Positions 33,431 to 44,499 of a stretch of 64,000 bases of DNA are shown one piece after another. Made by a program: the position numbers and the translations under genes. Under the pieces are notes generated by a model. It did no database searches. It was not told where the DNA came from and saw only the letters and a list, made by a program, of their open reading frames with translations. Source of the DNA: Hetaerina americana (Eukaryota; Arthropoda; Insecta; Odonata; Calopterygidae); the NCBI GenBank assembly GCA_022747635.1, contig JAKTNV010000010.1, forward strand, positions 44,016,027-44,080,026, written 5' to 3'. The stretch's first letter is position 1, and each line of letters begins with the position of its first letter.

Positions 33431-33835
33431 TAAATTTAACACCTCACTCCACATTAAATCGACCAACAGCCAACAATACCTTCACTTCAGCAGATGCCAC
33501 TTACTACATACAATAAATACTCTCCACCCTTTATTCACTATCAGTCCGTGGTCTGCGTCTCTGCAACAGCAACCCCTGCCAACACAAATACATGCATTAC
33601 CTACACGATTACCTCAGGAAAAGTGGGTACCCAACAAACCTACTCAATAATAAAATCCTCAAATCTTCAGCCCAATTCACTTCTCGTCCCAAAACAAACT
33701 GCCCCGAATGCCATAACCTAATCACCAATTTCTTCCCTGGAGCCCACGATATCAAACAGAATGCGTGGACCCTACCCAATTATTCAAAACAATCAGTCCG
33801 CATTACTTCTCTTCGTCTAAACGTCCGGTGAACTA
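33431..33835 (+). pseudogene. Penelope-like RT/endonuclease connector fragment, opposite strand
   Basis: Plus-strand, C-rich, coding-like sequence reading VRGLRLCNSNPCQHKYMHYL then HDYLRKSGYPTNLLNNKI and FTSRPKTNCPECHNLI. The pattern R(L/G)LR.C..N...... L...L...GYP..L(L/I) is the region after the RT palm in Penelope-like elements, also seen at 61930-62030 (ISIRGQRICNHPDSLDKF, LLERGYPEPLL). It abuts the minus-strand endonuclease piece head to head at about 33430. Confidence 0.5.
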
Positions 33836-34460
33836 GCGTGATATTTTCAAATCCAAAAGACCGCGTGCGCCTCCCCCCGCCATCTCTTCTCCGTCCCTCT
33901 CCAACCACGCACACCACAAATGCTGCCATATCCTTCGACCCACCACCTCCCTGACTACCAAATTTCCAATCAAGATTCATTCTTTTGCCACCTGCATTTT
34001 TTAAAATATTAAATACCGCCTCTCCTGTAATTTTTGTCTCGTAACTTCGTCCTGACCGGATTTCGACACTCGGTGTGGCGGAAAAATTTCTTATCTCGAT
34101 CCGACGACGGGGACGAGGACGCACGTCACCCGGAGGCGCATGAACGCCGGTGTGTCGCGGTGACGGGCACCGCACCGAACTAGTTTCCCCGACGCGCACA
34201 GGGTATCGAATCTAGGGGGCACTGCACTCGACGGCCTTCTTCCGCTCGATCCTCCTCCTCGAGCGCACCACCCGGAGCGGCGCGGCGCGGTTGCGCCACT
34301 TTTATTCGGACCAAGGACCCTCCGACCCCCTCCACACACACTCGGCGAGGTTGAGGGATTTCGAAAACGCCGCGCGTCCGCCGCAGCCCTCATGCAGGAA
34401 ATATTAGTCACTATTGTATTTCCATCCCCGCCGACGAACTCACGGGTCCTCCGGCGTCTC
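33836..34460. other. CpG/GC-rich patch
   Basis: Dense CpG (for example CTCGATCCGACGACGGGGAC near 34094 and GCGGCGCGGCGCGGTTGCGCC near 34275, in part). Open frames of up to 176 codons on the minus strand are rich in Arg and Gly and have no domain. They are probably compositional. It could be an island covering a promoter or first exon, but no splice, TATA or Inr evidence is decisive. Confidence 0.4.
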
Positions 34461-34629
34461 ACACGCTTCCTAAGAGGACAGTGGCGGTTAGTGCTTATTA
34501 CCACGGCCGAGTAATTGTTTCGTTTCTTCCCCACAACATTCAACCTTCCCTCCCACCAGATGAAAAAGACAATAGCTGCACGATAACTGATTAGATATCT
34601 AACACACACACACCGAGCCAACCTTTTAA

Positions 34630-34945
34630 GTAGATGAATTTTTTAACTAGACCGAGTGCAGCGTATAGCAGCTAGGTTCGTGAAAAGTTCTCATGAACAA
34701 GGTAGCAGTGTCACGATATTATTGGATGGATTAGGATGGGAGTCACTAGTTGATCGTGGGTTTAAATACAGGTTTATTTATATATATTATTGTTGCATGC
34801 AAGTACCTTCTTTCTTGTGATTTATTATCTAGCAGTGCATGACCAAACTGATATTCGTGTAGAAGTGACATGATTGGGATTGTGCATGCATCGCTGGTGA
34901 CTCAACACCCCCTGCCGTACGCCCTTGCGGTGGCTTGCGGGGTGT
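34630..34945 (+). mobile_element. CR1-like LINE, ORF end and hairpin tail
   Basis: At 34651-34770 the plus strand encodes RVQRIAARFVKSSHEQGSSV then TILLDGLGWESLVDRGFKYR, the C-terminal CR1/jockey segment. After about 100 bp the 3' tail follows: CACCCCCTGCCGTACGCCCTTGCGGTGGCTTGCGGGG ending with GTAGATGTAAATGAATCC (34888-34960, given in parts). It supports the tail being the 3' end of this LINE family. The ORF to tail distance is shorter than at 9137, so a deletion lies between. Confidence 0.7.
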
Positions 34946-35569
34946 TGTGTAGATGTAAATGAATCCTTCCAGCCGCCAAGAGGCCGGGTTTGAGGGAGGA
35001 GGGAGGGGGGCCGGATCAACGGCCGTTATGGGAATAACTTCTTAATGACCCTGGCTATCGTTTTATTCTCTTGTAATCCGAGATGTCGATCGTTGCATTT
35101 CCAACATTTCGCGTTCGTGAATTGTGCTAAGGAAAGAGGAATCCTAAGCCTTCTTTCCTTTCGGCCGTCAATTCTTTACCCTAACCATTTCACCCTACCA
35201 GTCACCCCGAGGAGTGAGGCAGATCTGCTTCAACCATCAGGATAATTTCTGTTTTATTTCAGAAAATTTTAATTGTCCTGTTGGTTATTTGCTACTGCTT
35301 GGGACACTAATTGCGTAGATTAAGAGGATTCCTTGAATCGGAACCTGTTTCCCTCAACTCTCTTCGTGATCTCGCCTGCCGATATAACGCGTGGATCCCC
35401 CTGTGTCGGCTTTAAATTCGTATAATTTATACTTATCCATTAATTCAAGACGTGCACGTAATCATAGTGCTCACAGCGTCACCCAACCCAGGCTTCCCAA
35501 TCGTAATGCGACGCTCTCCGACTGTTCATAGCGACCCATCACGAAACTGGGCCACTCGGATTGTTTCCT
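34946..35569. other. No gene recognised
   Basis: Mixed composition with short frames only. No repeat partner noticed. Confidence 0.45.
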
Positions 35570-36110
35570 TCTGCTCGGAAGAGAGGAGGGGGGTAGGGGG
35601 GGTGGGGTAAGAGGTCGAGAAGTGAGAAGGGAGGGGATGGGACCTGCTTTGCAAGGGATACCGCCCTATGTCATTCTCCCCATTCCCTCACAAGCTCCTC
35701 ACTTCCCCTCAGAGTCGAGGATTTCATGCTCCGAGGCGGAGAAGATGTGGGAGTGGGAGAGAGAGGGGGGAGTGGGTGGCAGTTGTGTGCGTTTGTGGCA
35801 GGGGGAGGGTCGTCCACCCGTCCGTGGTCTCGTGGGGGGGGGGAGGGGGAAATGGGCAGCTGTGGGAGGGAGGAGAGGGGGGGGGGTGGCCGAGAGAGGC
35901 GAGTGTGAAGGAGGTGGAAACGGGATGTGGGGAGGCAATGCAAAAACGCGGTGCGGGTTGTTCGGGCCCCTCCAGAGAATCGGGACGAAAGGGGCCCGCG
36001 GAGTGCAGAGGTTGAACTTTGGAGAGTGCCGATGTGCAGGCAACCAATGGAATCGGGAGTTCGTCGGTTGTTATGTCTCCTGCTCATGGCCACTGGGGGT
36101 GGGTAAGAGG
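35570..36110. repeat. G-rich low-complexity patch
   Basis: Long G and GA runs on the plus strand (GGGGGGGTGG-type words near 35582, 35830 and 35875). Overlapping open frames of 100-160 codons on both strands are by-products of the skew. Several G-tract clusters could form quadruplexes, which is an inference. Confidence 0.6.
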
Positions 36111-36489
36111 TGAGGAGGTGAGAGACCGGGAAGAAAATCACCTCGGTGATTTACGTTAATTAAGACAAGTTGCGTTCTCGAAAAAGATAAAACAAGTAAG
36201 AATTCCCACACAAAACAACCACGGTTTAGTGTGAAATAGGCTGTTAGGTCACCGGACGGGCTTATTTGCCAGAAATTGGAAACTCGTGGCAAAAAGGTAA
36301 AAGAAGCGTAGTAAACATAGAGCAGAAAAATTATGGAATATTAAATGGTGGAATTAAAAGCTAAACCAATGTACTTGATCATTATTTTATGCTAACATAT
36401 CAACAAGTAATGATAGGAAAAAGTAAATGGGGTATACATATGATCAATTAGAGGAGATAACTGTGTGTGTCCTCCGGAGGAAACATTTA
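36111..36489. other. No gene recognised
   Basis: AT-leaning sequence without recognised motif. Confidence 0.45.
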
Positions 36490-37380
36490 ACAGTAATTAA
36501 GGTACTTAAGTAAATAATAAACAGTAAGGGATTGGAACGCCGTGGCTAAGGGTGGCGGCCAAGATATAAGTGCGGTAGGGTGCTATTCATTTAGGAAAAA
36601 GGAATTACTGCTTGGGGTAAGCAATACAGTTCTGCGGGGGGACTGATTAAATCATAGCAAACGCTTACTTTGAGCACCACAATAGACATACAAATGCGTG
36701 GAAATTTATCGAGGATTCAGAGAGATGCGACATACTTGTATCAGTTGGACTATATTGTTGATACGCATAGATTTAGGAACGGCGTTATATTTTCGCGAAG
36801 TTTCCCGGAACCGGATGTGGATTCAGATAGTAATTAGAACTAATGAAATGTTACGTCAGATTCAGGAGGATAAAACAGGGAAAACGGATGAGGAAATTGA
36901 ACCTAGAAGCATTGACTGGAACGAAAATGAGTGACAGTAGTTATTAAAAAAATTTATGATTAAGGGCAGGCAAACGCGTCAAGTAGAAGGAAGAGATTAA
37001 TCTATCAAACAAGTACACAGCATTTTGCAACCAAAAATATGAGAAAACTTAATGGGGAAAGGATAAGGGAACCATGGATTAGAGATGGAATGATTGGAAA
37101 TATGGACGAGAGGCGAAGGACGAATTAAAATACAGAAATAGATAGAAGGACGTACGACCATATAATTAAGAAAACTGTCGTTGGAAACTATCAAACGTGA
37201 CATAAGACGCAGTGCTAGGGCATAGAGCTAGTTCAAAAAGGAAATATTGAATGGCTACGCTTTAGAGAAAGGTAAAAATCACTGTTAGGAAATAAAAAGG
37301 GACATTCCGTGCTCACTATTACAGTTAAAAAGAAAGAAAACATTACTTAAACCAGAAGGTAATGAAGATAGAACTGAAAC
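36490..37380 (+). pseudogene. RTE-like LINE (L1a), endonuclease-linker fragment
   Basis: Collinear with the endonuclease end and linker of copy 1. A degraded DWNAV...GG near 36535 is followed by HTNAWKFIEDSERCDILVS, matching TW...PGDSERYQLDYILV. VRFRRIKQGKRMRKLNLEAL then matches VRFKKIRQGRRVRKWNVEAL. Further on REPWIRDGMIGNMDERRRTN matches RKPWITDEMITKMDERRKWK. Many stops. It ends near 37380 without a LINE 3' end. Confidence 0.7.
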
Positions 37381-37394
37381 CCCGCCATCAAACC

Positions 37395-37855
37395 AACCGA
37401 TATTCATTTTGGCATTCTCCCTTCCTCCCATCGTTCCGTTCAACAAGCGTCACCTATTTCTGCCCCTTCATCACTTGCCCAACGTTCTCCTCTCATTCGC
37501 AGCCTTGAACAACCCATCGCCAAACAGAACGCTCCGTATCCATCTTTACTACCTCCTTTGGATTTCTCCCAACAATCCGTTCCCATAAAACACCATACCT
37601 GAAACTTCACTTGCTTCCATTTCCTCCCATTTCATCATTTACATCATTCTCCACAGCCACATTTTAAAATCCTTCAATCTACGCCTATCGACTTGCTTCA
37701 ACGACCATGTTTCTACGCTGCATAAAATCGTGCTCCTTCACTTTGACCATTTCGGTCCAAAACACCTCCGAGATAAGCAAATTGTTCCACCCGATTTAGT
37801 TTATGAGCTCATGTGTTAATATTTAATTTAGATTTCCTCTTTCTGGAAAACAATT
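37395..37855 (-). pseudogene. RTE-like LINE (L1a), 3' fragment
   Basis: Matches 1340-1910 of copy 1 on the minus strand, with about 120 bp missing. TTCTCCCTTCCTCCCATCGTTCCGTTCAA matches the MLDGVKGGRK end, ATTCTCCACAGCCACATTTT matches FEMWVWRRM, and CTTTGACCATTTCGGTCCAAAAC matches the FTYLGSVLDQ region. It sits back to back with the plus-strand fragment at 36490-37380 and runs into the 600-bp repeat. Confidence 0.7.
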
Positions 37856-38462
37856 TTTAATGATTTCATTTCTATATTTCCTCTGATACGGCTGTTCTAG
37901 TGAAGCTGTTTTTCTGTTTTTTTACGGACTATCCCAATTGTACTAATATTTATTTTTTCAGTAAATGAAAGATTCCGCAAATTGTTGTGCGTTTGCTATA
38001 AAAACATTTTCTTCGATATCTAACCCATGCATTACGCGTTTTTCAAAAGTACTAACGTTTCAATCTCCCTACTAAGTGGGTGACTTATGTAGATCTAGCC
38101 GTCATTCTCAGCAGGTAGAGCGAAACGTCGATTCTTTTCATGTGGTGCTCGAAACGCAGCGAGAAATCCAGGAATAAATAAATAGCGTAAATTCCTTGGA
38201 GTGAAAATTCGTCCCTTTTGAAACAAGTTGACACTTTAATTTTGCATTTGTTAATATGAGAGACCGCCAACCTTGAATTATACGATATTTTTGGAATGGT
38301 ATCAACCGCAGAAGGGCGAATGTTATCGCAATGATTTGCCCTCCGCGGCACGAATGTTATTCCACTCCCCTCGGCCTCATTCCAAGCCTTTCTTCTTTCT
38401 TCCTCATTCGAGTCGATCTCCTTTAAACCGCTTAACGGGAAGTGGGGTAATATCTATTTAAG
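37856..38462 (-). repeat. 600-bp interspersed repeat, copy 2 (inverted)
   Basis: Reverse complement of 27668-28268. GGATTTCTCGCTGCGTTTCGAG and CAAGTTGACACTTTAATTTTGC are shared. The two copies form an inverted pair about 9.6 kb apart. The outer ends diverge more than the core. Neither has terminal repeats that I can see, so the class is open. Confidence 0.8.
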
Positions 38463-40654
38463 TTCAAAGACGCAATCCTAGACTTGTTATTAATTGTAGC
38501 AACATGAAAGTAATGGCATTAATAGCAAAAATGCTGTGTTTTGGAGAGTCAAATAACAGGAAGTCAGGGTTAAAAGTATAAATTAAACGTTTTTTCCCGG
38601 TGATACACTTGTTTTATGCGAAATAAACGATCTATTTAGCATGAACAACTTGTTAAGTTATTTTGCGAAGTAAGTTTAATTTTCCAATCGCCTTTGTTAA
38701 TGTTATGATGATGCGATAAGCATACCATGACACACGTTGAATATTACTGGGGATTTATGTTTGTCATATGTTAATGGTGAGGGTGTTTCAAAGATGAATG
38801 GCAGGTGAAGTGAATGAATGTTGATACCCGCTGTTCAGCGAGAGAGACTTTAAAACTGCACAAAATGTTTTTTGTATTTGGGCAGTAGCAATTGCGAAAG
38901 CTGAACAAAGTAGTTATCAAGCGTGTAAGTCTGCCTTTCGCTAGTACGCAATGTGTACCCTAATCTGTAGTCCCAAGAAGTATCCCTGCCTTGATGATAT
39001 CGTCATCCAACCTAGTTTGCATTCATAAGGTTTGATATGAGAGCTGGTTTGGGTGGAAATTGACAGGAGGATAACATTCGAAACTGACTGGCAAACCCTA
39101 CTGTTGAGATTTGTCAATTATTAGTTAATACAGGCAGTCCTTTGAATATTCAAAGTCCGAGTGATGCCCTCCGAGATGGACCAATATCGCGACTAAATAT
39201 TAGCGTAGTGGTTATGAATATTTAATATGTACGGCGGCATAAATATGATTTTGATATGAGGTGAATGGAAAAGGAAGTTGGATGAAGAAGGAAAGTTGAA
39301 ATGCTTCGCTTCACAAAAAGGATGATAATTTACTGCAGGCAAAAATATTTTGTTCTTAAACATATTTCCTTGAACATTATTAAAATCTATGAGAGGACGA
39401 TGGGTGATAAAAAATAAAGGCAAGGGAGAAATGTTAGACGGAGAAATGCCGTATGTTTTTGAATACCATATATCGCCGACATGAAAGGGCTTGCAAACCT
39501 CGACATATTAATTTTGCACTCAGGACTCCGCCGGTATAATTTGCAAACGTGAACGGGTTTCGCCTAAAAAATTATAATTCTAGATGAAAATATTCAAATA
39601 CCTTTATTGTTTCCATAATCAAAAAATTGGTTGATTCGTAAATCATTTTGCAATTACCACTATCCTTCCAATTTTTATTGCAATCTGAGACTTTTCTTTA
39701 GACAGTCTTTTAGAAAGGTTAACATTGCATGGTTTGCAAGGGTCTTGAGTTGCTCTCTGTCCTTAACAAACGAGAGAATCGTTTGGGCCCCCCGCAATGC
39801 ACCTGCAGATCGTAACTTCCAGGTGAAATAACAGATATAGGCCCGTAATGATAGGTATACGTCTTTCGCAAATCCTCTCTTAATCGAAAAACAAAATTAG
39901 GGTAAACACCGAAACTATTGCAATTGAAACGCCTAGTCTTGCATCGGCATTCTCTTTTTCGGCTATTTCTCGAAATGTTCCCGCAATTATGTGTTCGAAG
40001 CCTGGTATCCCAGCACTCCCTACCAAACACCCTGGAGATGTCTCGAAGGGTAGATATAAATTTAGGCGGACACATTAATACTGAGCGATCGAAATGACTG
40101 CAAGAAGGGTAGGCAAAATAGGCAATCAAATTATTAATATACAAAATAATAAAGTAAAAAAATCAAATTTCAATAAGGTGATATAATGAAAAAATCAGAA
40201 ACACATATCACAATCCTCAGAGCGCCAAAGAGGAGATTTAAGTTCTTAATATCAGCGGATTAGAATATTATGAAAGGTGAAAACTAGCCATGAAAGACAT
40301 TTGCCAACGACAGCAGCTACGAAAACCGTACCCAAAGTTACCCTAAGCAAATACCAGCCTTATAAGCTGATACAATTAGTCTTAATCTCTCTGCTACATT
40401 TTCTCTCGCATAATTCGTGAAAGTAACAGCGGGAAATATCCTATGAGCAATTAGAATTTTCATAAAATACAGTTGTGCGGGATTCGAATGATCACCGATT
40501 ACTCTAATCATGAGTGTTCCCCGTCACATGTCCCCGTGTCTTCTCGCACGGTATGATGTGTTATTTAATGAAGTTATATTTAATGTGAAGAATAAATATA
40601 ACGCTTAAATAATGGATAATCCTGAGAAAAATGATCAAAATAACATGAACAAAT
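38463..40654. other. No gene recognised (2.2 kb)
   Basis: AT-rich. The longest frame is 141 codons on the minus strand (40144-39719) with scattered Cys/Arg and no family resemblance. It may be chance. No repeat partner noticed. Confidence 0.4.
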
Positions 40655-41495
40655 AGAGGAAATTGTGTCTCGAAAAATTAATTCACCCTTTCGGAAACCG
40701 TGCTGGTTTTTCATCAATACACATAGCTCTTGACGTTCGAGGTGCCTCATTATTGAGCAGCAGTAATACTTTTCATGGCCTTGTATGCCATGGACGTGAG
40801 GAAAATAGGTCTGTAATTACTCGGTTCCTCCTTGTCTCCGTTTTTTAATATTGATGGTACGTTAGCCGTTTTCCAATCTCTGGCAACCTCCTGATCTGCC
40901 GGCGACTTCTTAAATATTATTTCTAGATACTTTTCGAAGCTAGATCCTTAAATAGCGCAATTTCCGAAGCTAGATCCTTAAATATACGAGCAGGTTTTTC
41001 ATCGGGCCCGGAGAATAAATTAGGCTTAATAATTTTCAGCAAACGTTATATTCCATTATATAATTTCAATTTTGGGCATTGGTTGAACGGCACGATTTGG
41101 TACGCTATCGGGGGTATTCTGTGAGATATTAGTGAAGACGCTGTGAAAGAAGGAATTTACTAAGTCATCCTTTTCCAAACTGTTGGTTACTCTTCCGTCT
41201 TTATCATTTTTGAGTGAATTGACAGTTGACTTATTTCCCTGAACTTCTCTGACGTATGACCAAAATGCTTTAGAATTCTCTTTCAAATTTTCCGCTAACC
41301 TTTTCCTTTTGAATGCCCTTAACGCCCTCTGAAATTTATTCTTGGCATTCGCCCTAGATATTAATCAGAAGTGATCTCATTCTTTTTGTCGCCAGAGATA
41401 TCATCCATAATATTTTTCATCTTGACGTGACGTAGCCTTTGACTTCTTAATGCTCTTCTAACATCCGCGTTGTACCATCTAGGTTTCGTGTTATA

Positions 41496-42237
41496 CGAGG
41501 GTCATCCGGAAAGTAGTACCCGTTCGTGAAATAAAGACACAAAAGTAAATATTAACAAACATAAAAAATTTTATTTGAAAGAGGATACTTTAAACTACTT
41601 CTAAACATAATCTCCAAGCAAATTAAGGCATTTGTCATAACGTGTGACAAGTTTCTGTATTCCTGCTGCATAGTCCTTCGCCGCCAGCTCATTGAGATAC
41701 AGGGTCACTCCTTCTTTAAGTTCTTCAGATGGTGTTTAACAATTTCATGAACAATTGTTCGAGAAACATTGGGAAAATGCTCACAGATGTCATCAATTGT
41801 GACGCGCCGATCGTTCCTCACGAATTCGTCAACTGAGCTCACCAGTTGGTCTGTAATGACAGACGGTCTCTCCGAACGCTCATCGTCGTGTGTGTTCCCC
41901 CTCCCCATGTTGAAGTTGCGACACCACCGCCGAACAGACGACTCGTCCATTACATTGTCTCCATACACCTCCTTTAATTGGCGATGAATATCACATGGGC
42001 GAACGTTTCTTGCATTGAGGAATTTAATCACTGCCCTCACTTCACAACTGGCGGCGTTCTCAATTTTTTTAAACATTGTAAACAATCACAGAAACAACAC
42101 AGGCAATGCTAGCGTCACGCAACTTGGCTCAGAGAAGGCAGACAAGCCACTGAAGCTATCTGACCTCGTCCAGCGGCTACTCGCGTCGTCAGCACTTCAT
42201 GCGGCACGAACGGGTACTACTTTCCGGATGACCCTCG
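41496..42237 (-). mobile_element. Internally deleted mariner (family M3, copy 2) nested in CR1
   Basis: 742 bp with the same perfect 33-bp terminal inverted repeats as the copy at 31014-31766, and TA at 41494-41495 and 42238-42239. Outside a short central segment (41702-41733) it is almost identical to that copy. It interrupts a CR1-like LINE between WYNADVRR and the upstream linker. Its internal deletion join differs from copy 1. Confidence 0.92.
41595..42085 (-). pseudogene. Mariner transposase, DNA-binding domain plus C-terminus (M3 copy 2)
   Basis: It has the same N-terminal paired helix-turn-helix domain as copy 1, from MFTMFKKIEN to VHEIVKHHL. Instead of HYAKICARWVPR it continues KNLKKE and stops. 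In another frame it reads LKEGVTLYLNELAAKDYAAG and IQKLVTRYDKCLNLLGDYV, with an early stop near the end. So this copy lost the catalytic domain by a deletion starting about 10 codons earlier and ending about 10 codons earlier than in copy 1. The catalytic domain is absent. Confidence 0.88.
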
Positions 42238-43075
42238 TAAATTCACTGGGAATGAACTTGTTGACTGCTGAGCGCGTGATCTCAATGAAGTGATTCCTCA
42301 GTATTTCAGTGATTACTATCTTTCTTCAAACTAGCAAATTGATTCTGTAGCACACACTTTATGCCATTGTAGTCCCCTACTTTAAGCAAGTAAATTTTCC
42401 TTTTAGGCTTCTTATTTCGGGCCCCATGTAGCGAAAACTTAACATTTACTGTCCTGTGGTCACTAATTCCTTTTATAGTTTCTATAGTTATAAGACTTTT
42501 TCGGGAATATTCGTTGCTAGCAAATGAAGAATATTATCGTCCCTAGTTGGTGAATTTACAAGTTGATTCAATGAGTTTCACGAAAAAGAGTTAAATAGCG
42601 ACTCTCAGGTATCTTTGTCTTTACCGCCCGTTTTAAAACTGTTTGTGTTCCAGTCAATAGATTGGAATTTGAAATATCCACCGATTTTAACGTCGCGATC
42701 ATTATTTTGGAGTAAAAAACCTTTTTATTTGCTGATCTAATTGTAGTTTTGCATTGTTTCTGTCGACTGATGGTCTGTAAAATGCGCATGCATATATTCT
42801 TTTGGATTGAGGATTTTTAATTGAGCACCAAACGCTTTCCAATCAGTTACCTGTAATTACCTAAGCCCTGCTGACACAAGAATTCGTAACTGCAATAAAG
42901 ACACTGCCGCGATTCTATTTACTCCGTCCTTTCTGTGAACGGAAAATGAACTTAGAAAAGTTTCGCCGGCGCCGTTCTCAGTGGATAACCATATTCTGTT
43001 CCAATACATGCGCCTGTGCTTTGAATAAGATGATGGTATTCAACGACTTGATTTGGCAAAGAGGACTTTAGAAAC

Positions 43076-43380
43076 CCACTCACTATATGTATAACGTATA
43101 CACATAAATTGGAAAGATATCTCTTGAGCGACGATTTTGAAAGAGCATTACTAGCCCCATTGTACTACGGTAGGAGAGATCATGTAAATAGAATTATAAT
43201 TTCTCTATTGTAGTACAGATAGATGCCATTTATCCCACCGGCGATTAGGGATCAGAATAACGTTGTCCAACTTCGCGAAGAGGGAAAGGTGCTTTGGTTC
43301 GAGGGTATTCTGGTGTGTGATCACTCCCTGCCACACACCCTCCCGGTGGCTTGCAGGGTACCACGTAAATAAAAATAAAT
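43076..43380 (+). repeat. CR1 (C2) 3' UTR and hairpin tail
   Basis: A conserved roughly 250-bp block containing GTACTACGGTAGGAGAGATCATG (about 43162, in part) and GGGATCAGAATAACGTTGTC. It leads to the hairpin CTCCCTGCCACACACCCTCCCGGTGGCTTGCAGGG (43325-43358) and an AAAT-rich tail (GTAAATAAAAATAAAT). Shared with 44873-45165, 46795-47110, 48020-48240 and 51955-52215. Confidence 0.7.
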
Positions 43381-43499
43381 ACAATTACGACGACCACATA
43401 CTTATATTTATTAACCAGGAACAGCTGTGATTGCAGTGCTTTCGCGGAACACACTTTTTCCACACACATTGGTGTTTTGGGTCAAGGAAAGATAGTCTG

Positions 43500-43535
43500 G
43501 CTTATAATAACCCTCTGCCACACACCCCAGTGGTA
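43500..43535 (+). repeat. Degraded CR1 hairpin tail
   Basis: CCCTCTGCCACACACCCCAGTGGTATTAAATAAA resembles the preceding tail in shortened form. Only about 35 bp can be matched. Confidence 0.45.
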
Positions 43536-44499
43536 TTAAATAAAACTATAACTATCGGTTTCACCCGCTCTATTCGCTGCACTCAAATACGCGACCGCCA
43601 CTGCGTCTCACTCAAAGTTCACTAACCTTGCATGGGAGGTCTCATAAGTACCCGGCCTGACCTAAAGATGGCGGTAGTTGTTTGAAAAATATCACTGTAT
43701 TAGAAAGTACGCAATCTATAAAGCATACGTTTCAAGTTTGAAGACTTAGTATTTTTTTGGCAGCCATCAATATTGAATGTTGTCAGTGAATTTGTGAAAA
43801 TTGAGAAAATTGGTCATCGTTTTGAGATACAATACTTTTATTTGAAAAGCCTCAGCCCAACCAATATAAAAGCTTAGTTGGATTCTACTCTGGATGAGAC
43901 TGCTCCTTCGTTTACAATAGTAAAACATTGGGGTAAATGAAGTGATGTCGGCAATTAATGGCTATTCTGAAGAGCAAGACAGTTTTTATTATAAAAAGGG
44001 TATCGAACTTATTGAATATCGCTGGGAAAAGTGTATAAGAGCTGAAAGGAGAAAATGTTGAAAAATAAATAGATAATTTTCCAAAATATTTGTTTTCTTT
44101 TTTTGGGTCGAGTACTTTTGGGATTACCCTCGTACTTGTATGCTTAACCTTTTTTGCATACAAATCTCATGATGTAAAGAAATTTTCCTCAATTTAAAGG
44201 GGGCATTTTGCTTCTATTTGTTTAAAGCCAATTGCTTCCAATTTATGCAAATTTTTCATTAGGTATCTTTTGCCTTATAGCTTAATCCATATTAAATCTG
44301 TATAAGGTGGAGAGAAGAACCTGGAAAAATTACTACTATCCGCCTGGAAATCCTGGAAATACCTTGGAATGTTTTCGTCATGCGTTTGCCGCCGGTCTGC
44401 GATGACTGTGTGATGAATAAAAAAGATAAGGACAACGGCGGGACACGAACGAATGCATGGAGCAATGTAAAATACCGTGCGAGGGTGCGTGCGTGCACG
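43536..44499. other. No gene recognised
   Basis: AT-rich. An isolated ATTACCCTCGTA near 44124 resembles a mariner terminus, but no partner end is visible. No coding motif recognised. Confidence 0.4.

Larger units (their letters stand above)
40655..43075 (-). mobile_element. CR1-like LINE (family C2), EN-to-RT part, split by a mariner
   Basis: Reading minus. The 42240-42480 part encodes GISDHRTVNVKFSLHG and KIYLLKVGDYNGIK, the end of an APE endonuclease (SDH box) and the start of the linker. After the mariner come ADVRRALRSQRLRH, then KENSKAFWSYVREVQGNKST and DLVNSFFHSVFTNISQ. Next are SPADQEVARDWKTANVPSIL, NGDKEEPSNYRPIFLTS and a decayed end. This domain order is that of CR1 elements. Stops and shifts are frequent. 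A 30-bp tandem duplication lies at 40935-40990. The borders are uncertain. Confidence 0.75.

Noticed and set aside
33780..34621. Minus-strand frames of 139 and 176 codons
   Set aside because: Arg/Gly/Pro-rich translations of a CpG-rich patch without recognisable motif. A first exon cannot be excluded, but nothing supports it.
35622..36141. Overlapping open frames of 100-163 codons on both strands
   Set aside because: They follow the G-rich skew of the patch, are low in complexity, lack any domain and overlap in all directions.
39719..40144. A 141-codon minus-strand frame
   Set aside because: No recognisable family, unusual residue mix and no second copy. Chance is the simplest reading.
44124..44140. 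Possible lone mariner terminus ACCCTCGTA
   Set aside because: Only about 10 bp match, and no partner end or transposase remnant is visible.
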